This document shows, piece by piece, positions 43,501 through 54,123 of a DNA stretch of 64,000 nucleotides. The stretch spans positions 2,728,001 through 2,792,000 of the forward strand of contig JAKUDP010000002.1 in NCBI GenBank assembly GCA_022570795.1. The letters are read 5' to 3'. Position 1 is the first letter of the stretch; the number at the start of each line of letters is the position of its first letter. The notes beneath the pieces were generated by a model. It was not told where the DNA came from, made no database searches, and was given only the letters and a program-made list of their open reading frames with translations. Made by a program: the position numbers and the translations under genes. The DNA is from Sphaerulina vaccinii (Eukaryota > Ascomycota > Dothideomycetes > Mycosphaerellales > Mycosphaerellaceae).

Positions 43501-45944
43501 TTTTCTACTACTTTAGTAAGAAAAAGAAGCTTTTTAGCTTTATTACTTTATACTATTTAGAAAGAGTTTCTAAATTAAAGTTTAGCTTTCCTATTCTATT
43601 ATTAAAGAATAAGTAGTATATCTCTTTTCTAGTAAAGTAGGAAAGCCTACTTCTTTCTTAAGAATTTATTAACTACTTTAAGCTACTACTTAAATTCTTT
43701 TCTTAAAATAGGTAGGAGTTTATAAATATTAATAAATATAAGAGCTAGCTTATAAGGCTTTCTTTATATCTCTTTCCCTCTATACTACTTTATTTTAGCT
43801 ATAGTATAGACTCTATACTTTTTATATACTTTTAGAATAGAAATTTTATTTTTTAAATCTAAGACTAGATAAAAATCTTTTACTACCTTCTTTCTAAAAT
43901 ATATAAGCCTCTTATACTAGAGCTCCTACTTATCTTTAGTAGTCTCTATATTAAAAGTATATACTTTATCTACTAATTCCTATAAAAAGTATACCTAGGT
44001 AGCTTCTACTAGGTTTTTATTAATTTTTTTAATAAATAGTACTTTTCTAGATATTCTTATCTAGATAACTACTTTCTTAAAGAGTAAAATAAATATAAAT
44101 TTTAGTAGTTAAATACTAAACTATTTACTAAACTAACTTTATAAAATAAGATTAACTCTAAGACTAGGTATAAATAGAATATTCTTTAGTATAATCTATT
44201 CTCCCTTTCTTCCTTCTATTACTATCTTTCTAATATATATAGCTATTAAGTAGCTACTACCGACCGACCTTAATCTACTTTCTAGTCTAAAAAGATTTTA
44301 GTTCCCTAAAAAGTAATTTTTAATTAGTTATATAAATAGAAGTATAAGAGTTAAGTAGCTATTCTAATAGCCTATATTTATTTTTTATATCTATAGTTAA
44401 GTAGGCTACTTTATCTATATTTTTATTCTTTAATAAGATCTAAAATACTTCTAAAGTAGTTAGTAACTCTATATTTTCTTATACTATAAAAGCTTTTTTT
44501 AGATACTTTTTACTTAAGTTAGATTTTTTTTTAAAAATTATACTTTAAGTTTAAGTTTCTTTACTATTTTTTTAAAGTTTTTTTTTTAGTAAATTTTTTT
44601 TTTTTTTTTTTAATAGAAAGTATTTTTTTTTAACTTAGTATTCTATTTTTAGTACTATAGTCTTAGTAGCTCTCTTTACTTTCTCGAGTCTAGGGTAATT
44701 ATTCTAGATATATAGTCCTTTATAAAAGAAATAGGCTAGTAGTTCCTAGGTATCTTTTTTAGCAAATATAGCTATCTCTTAGCCTATTATCTATTTCTAT
44801 TTTTTTTTTAGAATTCTTAAAATATCCTAAGGTTTAAGATCCTACTTTAGGTCTATACTATTTCTAATTATTAAGTAGAACTTAGATAGAGCTATAAGAA
44901 GTTACTATATCTTCCTATTTTTAGTTTTAATTTTTTTAAACTATAGAGAGATTATAACTATCCTTCTTATAATAGTACTTAGGCTCTACTATACTTTATT
45001 AATTATCTAGCTATCTTATATCTCGAATATAGTATACTATTTAAGAAGGCTCCTTCCTATAGCTTAGAGCTTACTTTTATACCTCTTTTTAGCCTATTTC
45101 TAAAGCTTTCTTACTATTTTAATCTCCTATATTACTTTCTAATTATCTACTAATATATAGATATATATTTTATAGAGAGCTACTATATTATACTTTTTAT
45201 AGAATACTCTCTTAATAGAGCTATCTAGCGAGTCTAATAATATAGTTAATATATGTTCTAAAGGAGTTAATACTAGAGTATCTAGTATAGTCTCTAATAG
45301 AATCTATTCTACTTACTTAGATATAAAATATATTCTTATTATTCTAAACTAGGCTTTATAGTTCTTTTATATTAGAATTAGTATAGCTACTTTCCTACTA
45401 AATCTATTTTCTTACTTTTAATCTATTTTGCCTAAAATATTAAAACTAAACTCTAGAAAATTAATACTTTTTTAAATAACTTAAGTAGTAGTTTCTAAAT
45501 AGCTACTTTCCTTATCTAAGACTCTCTTCCTTCTCTTTTTAATAAGTTTAGTATAGTTTCCTATACTTCCTACTTATCTATACTTATAGATAGACTTAAA
45601 TAGTCTCTTCTTAGAGGGATATACCTTTCTAAGGTATTAGTAGTACTCTAGTATAGAGGTTAAGTCTTATTTATATAAAATAGTACTTTAGCCTCTAGCT
45701 TACTTTTTTCTCTTTATACCTTTTAAGCTCTACTCTTTTAAGTATACCTTACTAGGTTCTTTTCTATCTTATCTACTCTTAGGAACGTCTAGAACTTACT
45801 AGAATCTTCTATATCTTCTTAGTAGTATAGATAGGTATACCTCGAGTTTTCTAATACTTCTTTTATTATAGGTTTATATTCTACTATTAGAAAAGGCTAA
45901 CTATTACTATCTAATACTTCCTCTACAAACCCGAGTCTATAACC

Positions 45945-46191
45945 TATCGAAATAGAATAATAATATATATACCTATAATATATAGAAAGAGTCTTAATAT
46001 ATAATAGAAGTAGAAGTATTAGATAGAAACTAACTGTATTGATTGTATTAGTTAGTTATAGGTTGCATCTCCTCCTAAGATATAGAGTATTAGATAAGCT
46101 ATATAACCTACTATTATATAATATATATTATATAATCTAATCCCTAAGAGAGTATCTCTTAGATAGTCCAACTAGACTATACTTTCTAATA
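45945..46191 (-). repeat. Copia D 5' LTR (247 bp), lightly RIPed
   Basis: Runs from TATCGAAATAG to ACTTTCTAATA. It still contains CTGTATTGATTGTATT and GGTTGCATCTCC, where the 3' LTR reads TA throughout. Confidence 0.92.
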
Positions 46192-48575
46192 AAGGTATAT
46201 ATATCTACTACTAGTACTAGTAGCTAAAGTTGCAAAAAGAACTAGTATAAAAGTAGCTATATTAGTAGTAAGTAGAGTATAAAGATAAAAAGGTAATAGG
46301 TATATTTTATTATATCAAGTAGAGTTAAGAGCTTTATTATCTATAGAATATAAATATAGTACTTAGTTTTATAGTAAAAGTAGTATAATATCCGAAGTAA
46401 ATTAAAGTCTATATATATACAAAGCCTAAAGAAGCTACGCTTTATAGATAGTTTGTTTCTAATATATTAGCTTATAATATAAATAGGCTTAATATAAATA
46501 AAATAGTAAGAGGAATCTATATAAACTATCTAAATATTTTACTAGGTCGAACTAAGAAAATAGCTACCTAGACTATATATTTAATACTTAATTAATAATT
46601 AAAGTACAATTCTCTATATATTAGAAAATAGAAAAATAGTTATAGGAATAGCTACTATCGATATAGATAGACTTTCGCGCAACTTAATATAGATACTTAT
46701 ATAATACCTACTAAAGTTCGGCTACTAGATATAGATTTAACTTAGTAATTAAATAATAAAGTAATATAGCTAGATATTCTATAATTACTCTATAAAGACT
46801 TAGCTATAATATTAAAATACTAAGAAGAATACTTCTATTAGATTTTAGAGCAACTTCTTTTTTTATCTTCTATTAATAGTATTATAAACTCTAACTAATT
46901 TTTAGATTTTAAAGCTATAGATAATAATATAATAAAGTCTATACTATTAATTATTAGTACTAGTATATAATAGAATAAAGCCTATAGCCTAAAGGCTCTA
47001 CTTATATATAGAATATATATTAAGAGAATATAGAAGCTATAGCTTTAGTTATAAGAGATAAGAGCAAAGAGAGAAAAAGCTATTATATAAGTAAAACTAA
47101 TAAATAAAATATATAGAATCTATAGCTTAGTAAATATACGAGCTATACAAGCGAGCTAATATACTAGAGTAGAAAGCCTATAGCTTCTAGGCGCTAGAAA
47201 GGGAAGTAATAGAAGAAGTAACTACTAAAAAATATAAATATAAGTAGTTATAAGTCGACTTATAGAGTCTTAGATAAAAGTACCTATAGCTAAGTAAGTA
47301 TATAGTAATAATATAGAAAAGGCTTCTAATAGATATCTAAATAGATATTACTATAATACTAGATATAATAGAAATTTAATAGCTTATTTTAGATACTCTA
47401 GTCTACTATATCTTACTCGAATTAGCTTATATATACTTCTATTTAATATTATATTATATTTAATAGATAGTTATAATTTAGTATACTTATTATTACTATA
47501 TTAGCGCCTCTCTCTATATATATATATTTAGATTATAAGTTTAGTTAGAAATAGAGACTTAGCTTCTAAACTATATATAAAAATAGTATAGTTATTAGGT
47601 ACTTAAGCTTTGTTATTAGTTAGCTCTATAAATACTAATTATATATTTTATAATCTAGTATATTATACTATAGTATACTACTATTTTCTTAGATAACTAG
47701 TACTTATTAATCTAAAATTACTAAGACTAATATTCTCGAGTTTTTCCTACTACTTCTTTCTATACTAGTACTACTTTAGTAGTAGCTATACTTTCTAATA
47801 TCGCCTAATATAGGTTCGAAGTACTCGAAATAATAGAATATATAATATTTAGTAATAAGTAACCTAACTATATTTTATACTAGTAAGCTACTTAATATAT
47901 ATCTATATAGTTAACCGAAATTATATAGCTTAATATATAATAGTTTATAGACTAGATATAGAATATATTAGATTAATAGAGTAAGAGTATAGATAAAAAA
48001 AACTTCTATAGAATACTAGTTAGTACTTATAAAAGCTTAGGCTAGAACTCGAGCCTAGTTAAAAAGTAAGTATATAATTTAGCCTATTAGGCTATAGAAA
48101 AAGTATTAGACAAATAGTATAATATTTTCTATAATATTAATATAGATAGTAATATACTACTTATACTTTTTTCTAAAATAGAAAGTAGTTTCTTTTATAT
48201 AATTTTTTCTAGAGACTATTTAATTAAATTTATAGAAAATATTATATATATTACTAACTACTCTAGTAATAAGATTATTATAGAGACTACTTATAAATAT
48301 TTAGTATATAGTATTTTATAATTTATAAGAAGAAGTTATAAACTAGAGTATATTTTAAAAACTAAGTTTTAGAATATCTAGTTATAGAAATAAAAGTTAA
48401 TATTTATTCTATTCTATACTAAACTTATTACTTGCTACCTAATTATTATAGGTCGATTAGCTAGATTAGCTTAAGATAGTAGAAAAGATCTTACTATTAT
48501 ATAGCTACAAATATATACTAATATAAATAGTCTTCTATATTCTATCAAAGACTGAACAAGAGAAAGAAGGCTGCT

Positions 48576-49085
48576 TCATGCATCCTTCTTCTCATGTCCA
48601 GCAGTAGCCACAGCCAGAATCTCGTCTTCCAACGCACCAACATGCAACACTTCAATCCCAGCATCGCGTAACTTCTTCTTCCCCTCATTGACTCCCACAA
48701 ACGTCTCAGGCTCCTGAACACCACACACAACCGTCGTGATCTTTTCCTTCAATGCCAAAATCCGATCAACACAAGACGTGTTTCCCACGCTTCTCTTATT
48801 GCAAGGCTCCATGGTCGTGTACAGTATCACACCCTCCGGCATCTTCTCCCTTAGTTCTTCAACTGCGCAACCATACTTTTTAGCGAGTTTGATGAAGCAG
48901 GATTGCTCAGCGTGGGTGTTGCCTTCGCATTCGAGGGTGTAGCCTGTGATGAGAGGTGCGAGATCTGGAGGAGCGAGGAGAAGAGCGCCGACGCAGAAAT
49001 TCGTTGGTTTTGGAGGAGATTTTCGAGCTTCGAGGAGGGCGAGGCGGAGATAGTGAGTGTGGTCGTTGGGTTCGAATGCTGACAT
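48576..49085 (-). CDS. zinc-dependent deaminase, RibD/DRAP-deaminase-like
   Basis: A 169-residue protein of the cytidine-deaminase superfamily. THAEQ at residues 57-61 supplies the zinc-ligand His and the catalytic Glu; TMEPC at 91-95 and the Cys at 105 (SVGNTSCVDRI) supply the other ligands. The nine-residue gap between these cysteines is like RibD-type deaminases (PCxxHGRTPPC) and unlike the two-residue gap of cytidine deaminases. The C-terminal order (VVCGVQEP, then KKLRDAGIEVLHVG) also follows RibD. A riboflavin-pathway pyrimidine deamination or a related nucleotide-repair role is therefore likely, but the substrate is inferred. The frame is open further upstream, but the Met at 49,085 begins the conserved part. 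The 3' end lies 36 bp from the AT block. Divergent from the carrier gene at 49,410. Confidence 0.82.
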   Translation of the reverse strand: MSAFEPNDHTHYLRLALLEARKSPPKPTNFCVGALLLAPPDLAPLITGYTLECEGNTHAEQSCFIKLAKKYGCAVEELREKMPEGVILYTTMEPCNKRSVGNTSCVDRILALKEKITTVVCGVQEPETFVGVNEGKKKLRDAGIEVLHVGALEDEILAVATAGHEKKDA

Positions 49086-49409
49086 TGTGTGGTGTATATG
49101 TCTACAGTAAACGTTGTATGCTGGAAGGGAAGGAAAGTAGATATGTATACTGTACTCAGCTTGGACTACGATGTGCTTCTCAGCTATAACAACTCCGAAC
49201 AAGACAATGTCAACAACGATGCAATGATACCTGTATACGATATGAATGATCGATCAGTCTACACTCAAGAAATGCCAATGAGTCAAGAACCATTCCGACA
49301 TCGGCCGTCGACCTCGGTTGATCACGGCATTTCTACAGTAACCTCACTTCTGTTGACATCGCCAAGGACTCCCTATCCTACCAAAAACATCGACTTTTCT
49401 CGCATCTGT
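49086..49409. promoter_or_regulatory. shared promoter region, deaminase (-) / carrier (+)
   Basis: Only 324 bp separate the two divergent start codons, so both promoters must lie here unless an upstream start is used. The deaminase frame is open upstream for 39 codons and the carrier frame for 107 codons from 49,089, so longer N-termini cannot be excluded. No TATA box or known operator stands out. Confidence 0.5.
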
Positions 49410-50349
49410 ATGTGTGGCCCAAATACGCCGATGATCGTGAGCCTTCTCGCCGGTGGCATCGCGGGAGCAATAGAGGGCGCTGCCACTGTCAGTTCACAAG
49501 TTCCAAGACCCCGAGACGAACCAAGAACCAAGCTAAGATGAGCAGTATCCATTCGAATTCGCCAAAACTCGCGTTCAACTCCGCGAAAAGAAAGGCCAAC
49601 CCACTCCCAAGAATCCCTTCAAGGTAGTCTATCAAGTCTACGCCAAAGAGGGCATAAGAGCATTATACAAAGGCTGTCTTCCTCTCGTAATCGGTTCAGT
49701 TGGCAAAGATGGAATCCGCTTCCTGTCCTTCGACACGATCAAGAACACCTTCAAGGATCCCGAAACCGGTACCCTCAGCCCACTACGCAACATGCTAAGC
49801 GGAATGGCGTCCGGAGTCGTAGCAAGTGCCACAGCTGTAACACCTACAGAACGTATCAAGACCGCTCTGATCGACGACGCTCGTAACGAAAGGCGATACC
49901 ACAACGCCCGGCATTGCGTTAAGACGATTTTGAAAGAACATGGTTTGGCAGGCATGTATCGTGGTTTCGCAGGCACAACTCTCAAACAAGCCGGAGCCAC
50001 TGCTTTCCGTATGGGAACCTACAACATCCTCAAGGACTACGAGAAGACCAAAGGCATCGAGCAGAGTACAACAACCAACTTCGCCAACGGAAGTGTAGCA
50101 GGTGTTGTCACTACATTGGCTACGCAGCCTTTTGATATGATCAAGACGAGATGTCAGAGCTCAGCAGGTGCAGGCACTGTCGAGGCTTTCAAGTCGATTA
50201 TGTTTGACTATGGCATTAAAGGCTTTTGGAGAGGAACTACGATGCGGTTGGGACGAACCGTGTTCAGCGGAGGGATCTTGTTCACGAGTTATGAGTGGGC
50301 GGCTGCGCTGCTGAACCCGATATTCATCTCTGATAAGACCAGAGACTGA
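49410..50349 (+). CDS. mitochondrial tricarboxylate/citrate-type carrier (SLC25)
   Basis: Exons 49,410-49,487 and 49,546-50,349 are joined by a 58-bp phase-0 intron (GTCAGT...GCAG) and give 293 residues. The protein has the three-repeat layout of SLC25 carriers: first signature YPFEFAKTRVQLR across the splice, second AVTPTERIKTALIDDAR, third ATQPFDMIKTRCQS, with SLLAGGIAGAIEGAAT at the start and FKSIMFDYGIKGFWRGTT near the end. TPTERIKTALIDD is typical of the Ctp1/SLC25A1 citrate carriers, which exchange citrate for malate across the inner mitochondrial membrane and feed cytosolic acetyl-CoA. The start at 49,410 gives a normal length; a Met at 49,431 is an alternative. Well preserved throughout. 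Confidence 0.88.
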
Positions 50350-51222
50350 TAGAGAAGGCTTGCAGACTGTGAGTGTATTACAAATGGACTTGGCGACCAG
50401 ATGCAAGTTGCGACAGTATTGCAGCATAGATGGGAAGCGGGTGGAACATCACGCATGCGGAAGAAGAACCAATGCCTTCGATAGGGACGCGAAACCCCCA
50501 GTAAGTGAGCACATGTCTCAAGAAGAGCTGCGAACTTTCTCTCACTGCTCTTTGTTAATTGCTTAAGCTTCCCTGCCTGTGCTGCTAATAGTCTACAGCC
50601 TCCCAGACCCATCGGCTTTCGGCTCTTAATCATACTCAAACACCTATACACGATACTTTGTACAGTTATATCACCTCAACAGTCCACATCTCAAGAACAA
50701 TATCATTCTTCGGCTTGCAGGCATCTCGGTAGACCAGATAAGTCCCTATATTCCGCGGCCTAGCTGGTTGACGCTCGCTCGAGACATGCAATGCGGAACC
50801 CACGTCCGAAAAATCAACAAGCGTATGACCCATACAATGAGACCTGATCCACCGCAGTCGCGCTCGCTTCAGAGCGTTGGTTTGTGGTCACAACAACTTT
50901 CACGTAGACTGCATCAGGCTGTGGAGCGACATAGGTATGTCATGTCCAGTGTGCAGGAAGAAGCTGATATCGAGCGTGTGGCAGTACGGAGCTGTGTGAT
51001 CGCTTATCCAGCTGGCTCCACTATTCTGCAGTCTTGGTCTATGGGATGACGCGTAGGTGAAGCCAAAGTTCGCGCATCTGATTCTTGGCGTTTCACACGC
51101 ATGGAAACTTTCGTTCCTCGGCTCGACCTCTTTTCTGCACCCAAAGTTCGCACACATACAGCAACGCTACGAGAGACAACTACACTTTCAATATCGTACA
51201 ACACCGTTTCTCCGTCGTCAGA
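50350..51222. other. intergenic stretch, nothing recognised
   Basis: About 870 bp downstream of the carrier. Frames are short, overlapping and without a domain. The part near 51,100-51,200 is probably the 5' leader of the next gene. Confidence 0.5.
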
Positions 51223-51961
51223 ATGGCGACTGCGCCAACCACAGTCCGAGGGATGCCAACCCCACCTCAGAAGCACTCCGCCGAGCCAGACAGCACACCA
51301 CCACCCCCGGGCGATCCTCTGTCATCCTCTGCCGCTCCTCCTACATTCTCAACCATCCCAGCTGAACTTCGTCTCGACATCTACGATATGAGCGGATGTC
51401 TCGAGTTGAAGCATTGGAGATGCCCAAAAGTTGCCCTTCAGAGGAGATGATGAAGGCGCAGATGGAGCGAGAGGCTTTGAAGCTCTCTTCCCAGTCTCGC
51501 TGACCTTGGGACGGATGTAAGTACACTGTGGGCTTTCTGATCATGCTCGATGTCCCAACTAACATTACGCTAGTAACATGATTCCTCATCTGGCTGGTCC
51601 TTCTGCAGCTTTCGGACGGCAACCGGCTCTTACAAAAGTCAACAAACTCATCCGCAACGAGACTCTGAAGGTGTACTACGGCGGCCTTGCGCTCAACTTC
51701 AGCAGCATCGAGTCCTCGTTCGAGCTCCAGATCAGCTGGTTTCGGATGCTGGGCAAACAGAACATGAGTATATTCAAGGATATTCGAGTGATGAGCTTTC
51801 ACGATCTCAGTTCCAACAAGTCGAAGGGACCTAAGCAAATCGCTAAAGCACTTCGCAAGTGCCTTGCTGCATTTTCGGAGGCCGGCATTGTTCGGGAAGC
51901 GGTGAGCTTCGAGGGTCTTGAGCTGGACTGGGAGAACGGAAAGTTCAAGGAGATTGGCTAG
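51223..51961 (+). CDS. F-box-like / 2EXR-like fungal hypothetical protein, possibly frameshifted
   Basis: From the ATG at 51,223 a Pro/Ser-rich leader is followed by FSTIPAELRLDIYDM, the usual opening of fungal F-box-like and 2EXR proteins. A convincing 57-bp intron (GTAAGT at 51,517, branch CTAAC, TAG at 51,573) joins FEALFPVSLTLGR to INMIPHLAGPSAAFGRQPAL, and the second exon continues VNKLIRNETLKVYYGG to a TAG at 51,961. The first-exon frame needed for that join differs from the frame of the F-box-like start: between about 51,395 and 51,450 the reading must shift. An unrecognised small intron, an assembly error or a true frameshift could explain it. Function unknown; such proteins may be substrate adaptors for ubiquitin ligases. 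Confidence 0.5.
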
Positions 51962-52169
51962 ACTGAACGAGGAGAAGTATTCGAAATGGGATGCATTAAG
52001 TAGGAAAAAGCAATCAGCGGGATGCTACCAGTCGCTGATCCACGAAGGATATGGCACTCAGCAAAAAGGACTTGGAACTCAGCAAAATAATCGGCCTCGT
52101 CCTACAATGAGGAGGAAAAGACGCGCACATCACGAAGGCACTATGATCAGCCTCTAGATCGCGCAATCG

Positions 52170-52245
52170 GTTTTCGAGGTAACAAGCATCAGTCTGGCTG
52201 ATGACTTAATGGTTATGCCACTAGACCAAGACAGATCGTTGTTGT
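52170..52245 (-). repeat. tRNA-like/SINE-like repeat, copy 1
   Basis: The minus strand contains TTGGTCTAGTGGCATAACC, which fits an RNA polymerase III box A (TGGTCTAGTGG). The sequence after it aligns with copy 2 at 52,425-52,495 over about 60 bp. A cloverleaf could not be built and a matching box B in the right place is missing, so this is not called a tRNA. Confidence 0.3.
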
Positions 52246-52424
52246 CTGCCTGTTCGATCCGTACATCTACCTTAAAACCGGACTAGGCAAAGAGTGCAAA
52301 ACAATGACAGATGCTCCATACAAAACGTACTCACAGAAAGCAAAAAAGTCAGTTTCGCTGGTGTTACTACAGCATCAGCACCAAGCGAGGCTTGAATGAC
52401 CTTGCGTTGTGTCAGAGTGTTGTC

Positions 52425-52495
52425 AGTAATCACGCATCGACTTAGTCGACGACTGAATGGCTTTTCCACTAGACCAATTCCGACTGATAAAGAGA
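52425..52495 (-). repeat. tRNA-like/SINE-like repeat, copy 2
   Basis: Minus strand TTGGTCTAGTGGAAAAGCC followed by a stretch shared with copy 1 (CATTNAGTCGTC, then GTCGATGC). The two copies lie about 246 bp apart. The rest of 51,962-52,582 shows no gene. Confidence 0.3.
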
Positions 52496-52582
52496 GAGAT
52501 TTGGCAATAGTGTGTATAGGTCATACCTCCAGCCACTATCGTAGTACCATCACTCAGTATTGCAAAGACTGAAGAAAACAAA

Positions 52583-53680
52583 TCATGGTCTATCCCACCC
52601 CAGCACACTTGCTGGCTTGCTCAGCTCACTTGAGCTATCACTGTGAACTTCAGCAGGAATGTTGTTCTTATCATCGACCTGAGCCGGAGCAGACACTTGA
52701 CGTTTCTCTTTCGGCATCCACTCCTCCTCATCACCAAGACGATCACTCGTCAACCCAGCACTCCCAGGAAGTATCATCCCACGCTCGACTTGCCTCTCAT
52801 ACGACACTTGTCGCAATCTCTCTGTCTCCGCCTTGGTAAGATGCAAATACAGCTCAACTCCCAGGATATGCAAGAAGAATGTGAGCCAAAGCACACCACC
52901 GAACGTGAATTGGAACGTCGCAGCCACTTCTTCAATCCCTTGTGTCGTGGCAGACCAGTCTGCGTGTACAGCTGCGTAGCCTTCTGCATTCTCGCGACAT
53001 GCCGGGTACATTTCGATATCACCTCCAGCTCCAGCAATCTGTGCACAAGGCATAGCGATGTAGTAGGATCCTATCATCGAGACAATCTGCGTTGCGATAA
53101 CTTGTATGAGTCTTGAGGTAACGATTCCGCCAGCAACGACCCAAGTCCTCAACATCCAAGCCCGATGCTGCTCGATCTGAAGTCTCTTGATGTTGATCCA
53201 AGCCAGAACGGAACTAACAGTCGTAGCGATAGCGAATGCTCCCACTGCACATTGTGTCGAGAACGTCCCGCCAAAAGCTCTTCGCGCGATCGTAACGGCT
53301 CCGATGTTGGCGACTATGAGCAGCAGTGTGACGATATATCCATTAATCCGATGGAACAGTAGTGCTTTATACCGAATTGCTGGAACGAATTGCCACACTA
53401 CAAGAAGACTCGCTGGTACACAGCCATAGAGATGGTTGCGAATTCCAATGTTGTAGTAATCTTGTCGATACCAGTAGGCTTCTCCAGGCGCTGCACCTGC
53501 AAGGAAGTGGCCGTTGACGTCAAGGTAAGGTGTTCGCGCTAATGCGAAGCCGAAGAGTGCGCCGGCGAGGATGAAGAAGAGGATGAAATTGTAGCCTTTC
53601 TTGAAGCCGATTGGGTTGTAAATCTTGCGCAAGAAAGCTACGAAAGCGTTGGGTTGTGGGTTATGCTTGTAGATGGCCAT
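52583..53680 (-). CDS. DUF2306 multipass membrane protein
   Basis: The Met at 53,680 begins 365 residues with about six membrane segments: YNFILFFILAGALFGFALA, LYGCVPASLLVVWQFVPA, INGYIVTLLLIVANIGAVTI, VGAFAIATTVSSVLAWINI, VVAGGIVTSRLIQVIATQIV and FGGVLWLTFFLHILGVELYL. The sequence IEQHRAWMLRTW between segments 4 and 5 is the hallmark of the DUF2306 family, as is HRINGYI before segment 3. The C-terminal 90 residues are hydrophilic and probably cytosolic (DRLGDEEEWMPKEKRQ). The frame is open further upstream, but that part looks like leader sequence. No biochemical role is established for fungal members. It is followed at 54,124 by the transporter gene on the same strand. Confidence 0.75.
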   Translation of the reverse strand: MAIYKHNPQPNAFVAFLRKIYNPIGFKKGYNFILFFILAGALFGFALARTPYLDVNGHFLAGAAPGEAYWYRQDYYNIGIRNHLYGCVPASLLVVWQFVPAIRYKALLFHRINGYIVTLLLIVANIGAVTIARRAFGGTFSTQCAVGAFAIATTVSSVLAWINIKRLQIEQHRAWMLRTWVVAGGIVTSRLIQVIATQIVSMIGSYYIAMPCAQIAGAGGDIEMYPACRENAEGYAAVHADWSATTQGIEEVAATFQFTFGGVLWLTFFLHILGVELYLHLTKAETERLRQVSYERQVERGMILPGSAGLTSDRLGDEEEWMPKEKRQVSAPAQVDDKNNIPAEVHSDSSSELSKPASVLGWDRP

Positions 53681-54123
53681 GGTTGTCGTCAAAGCTGGTG
53701 GTTTCCTGTAATGTGATATGAGTTGCCGATGATGAGTACGAAAAAACATACCTGCTGGTAGACTATATACGAAGTGCATCTGTGGAAGAGACGTCGTCAT
53801 GATTGTCATCGATAGCTCGCAATAAGACTCTTGGTATACGACAAGGTCGCAGAGCCTCACAGTGAGAGGTGTGACTGCGAGCCTGGGCGACCGCATTGGG
53901 ACTTTTGTGCGAAGGAGCGCAAAATGACGACGCCAAGGTTGATCGTAGGATCGTGTCTGCTGCACTAATCTGTCTTCTTAAGTCGCACCGACGATGATCT
54001 CGCTGAAACATATGATCGCGAAGACATCAAGTTCTCGCAATGCTATGTTCGTACACCTAGTCTTGAGCTTTGGGGCGTCAAGTAACCATCGTGTTGCCCT
54101 TCCGTTTCTACTGAATCCACTTC
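53681..54123. other. intergenic, promoter of the DUF2306 gene
   Basis: 443 bp between two minus-strand genes. It must hold the 3' end of the transporter transcript and the promoter and leader of the DUF2306 gene. No distinct motif is recognised. Confidence 0.5.

Larger units (their letters stand above)
40343..46191 (-). mobile_element. Copia D: complete 5,849-bp Copia element, minus strand
   Basis: LTRs of 247 bp at 40,343-40,589 (3') and 45,945-46,191 (5') are flanked by AAGGT on both sides (40,338-40,342 and 46,192-46,196). The interior is the reverse-complement counterpart of Copia A: RT motifs lie near 41,700-42,200 and RNase H near 40,950-41,350. Nothing is nested in it, so it gives the unit length of the family. 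The primer site at 45,930-45,944 reads GGTTATAGACTCGGG on the minus strand. The polyprotein is full of stops. The 5' LTR retains several TG/CA sites that the 3' LTR has lost. Confidence 0.92.
35240..48540. other. RIP-saturated AT-rich block II
   Basis: Composition changes within the first 25 codons of the CK1 pseudogene and recovers abruptly near 48,540, 36 bp from the stop codon of the deaminase gene. CA and TG are nearly absent as in block I. The stretches 36,071-36,795, 39,581-40,342 and 46,192-48,540 hold nothing I can identify; the last is 2.3 kb and keeps occasional CG and GCG, so it may be a further decayed element. Confidence 0.88.

Noticed and set aside
4430..48540. Possible CRISPR, operon or phage structures
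   Set aside because: Spacing and repeat patterns are those of LTR retrotransposons and RIP in a fungal genome; no regular repeat-spacer array exists.
52240..52265. GTTCGATCC on the plus strand as a tRNA box B
   Set aside because: It is on the strand opposite to the box A candidates and no cloverleaf could be folded.
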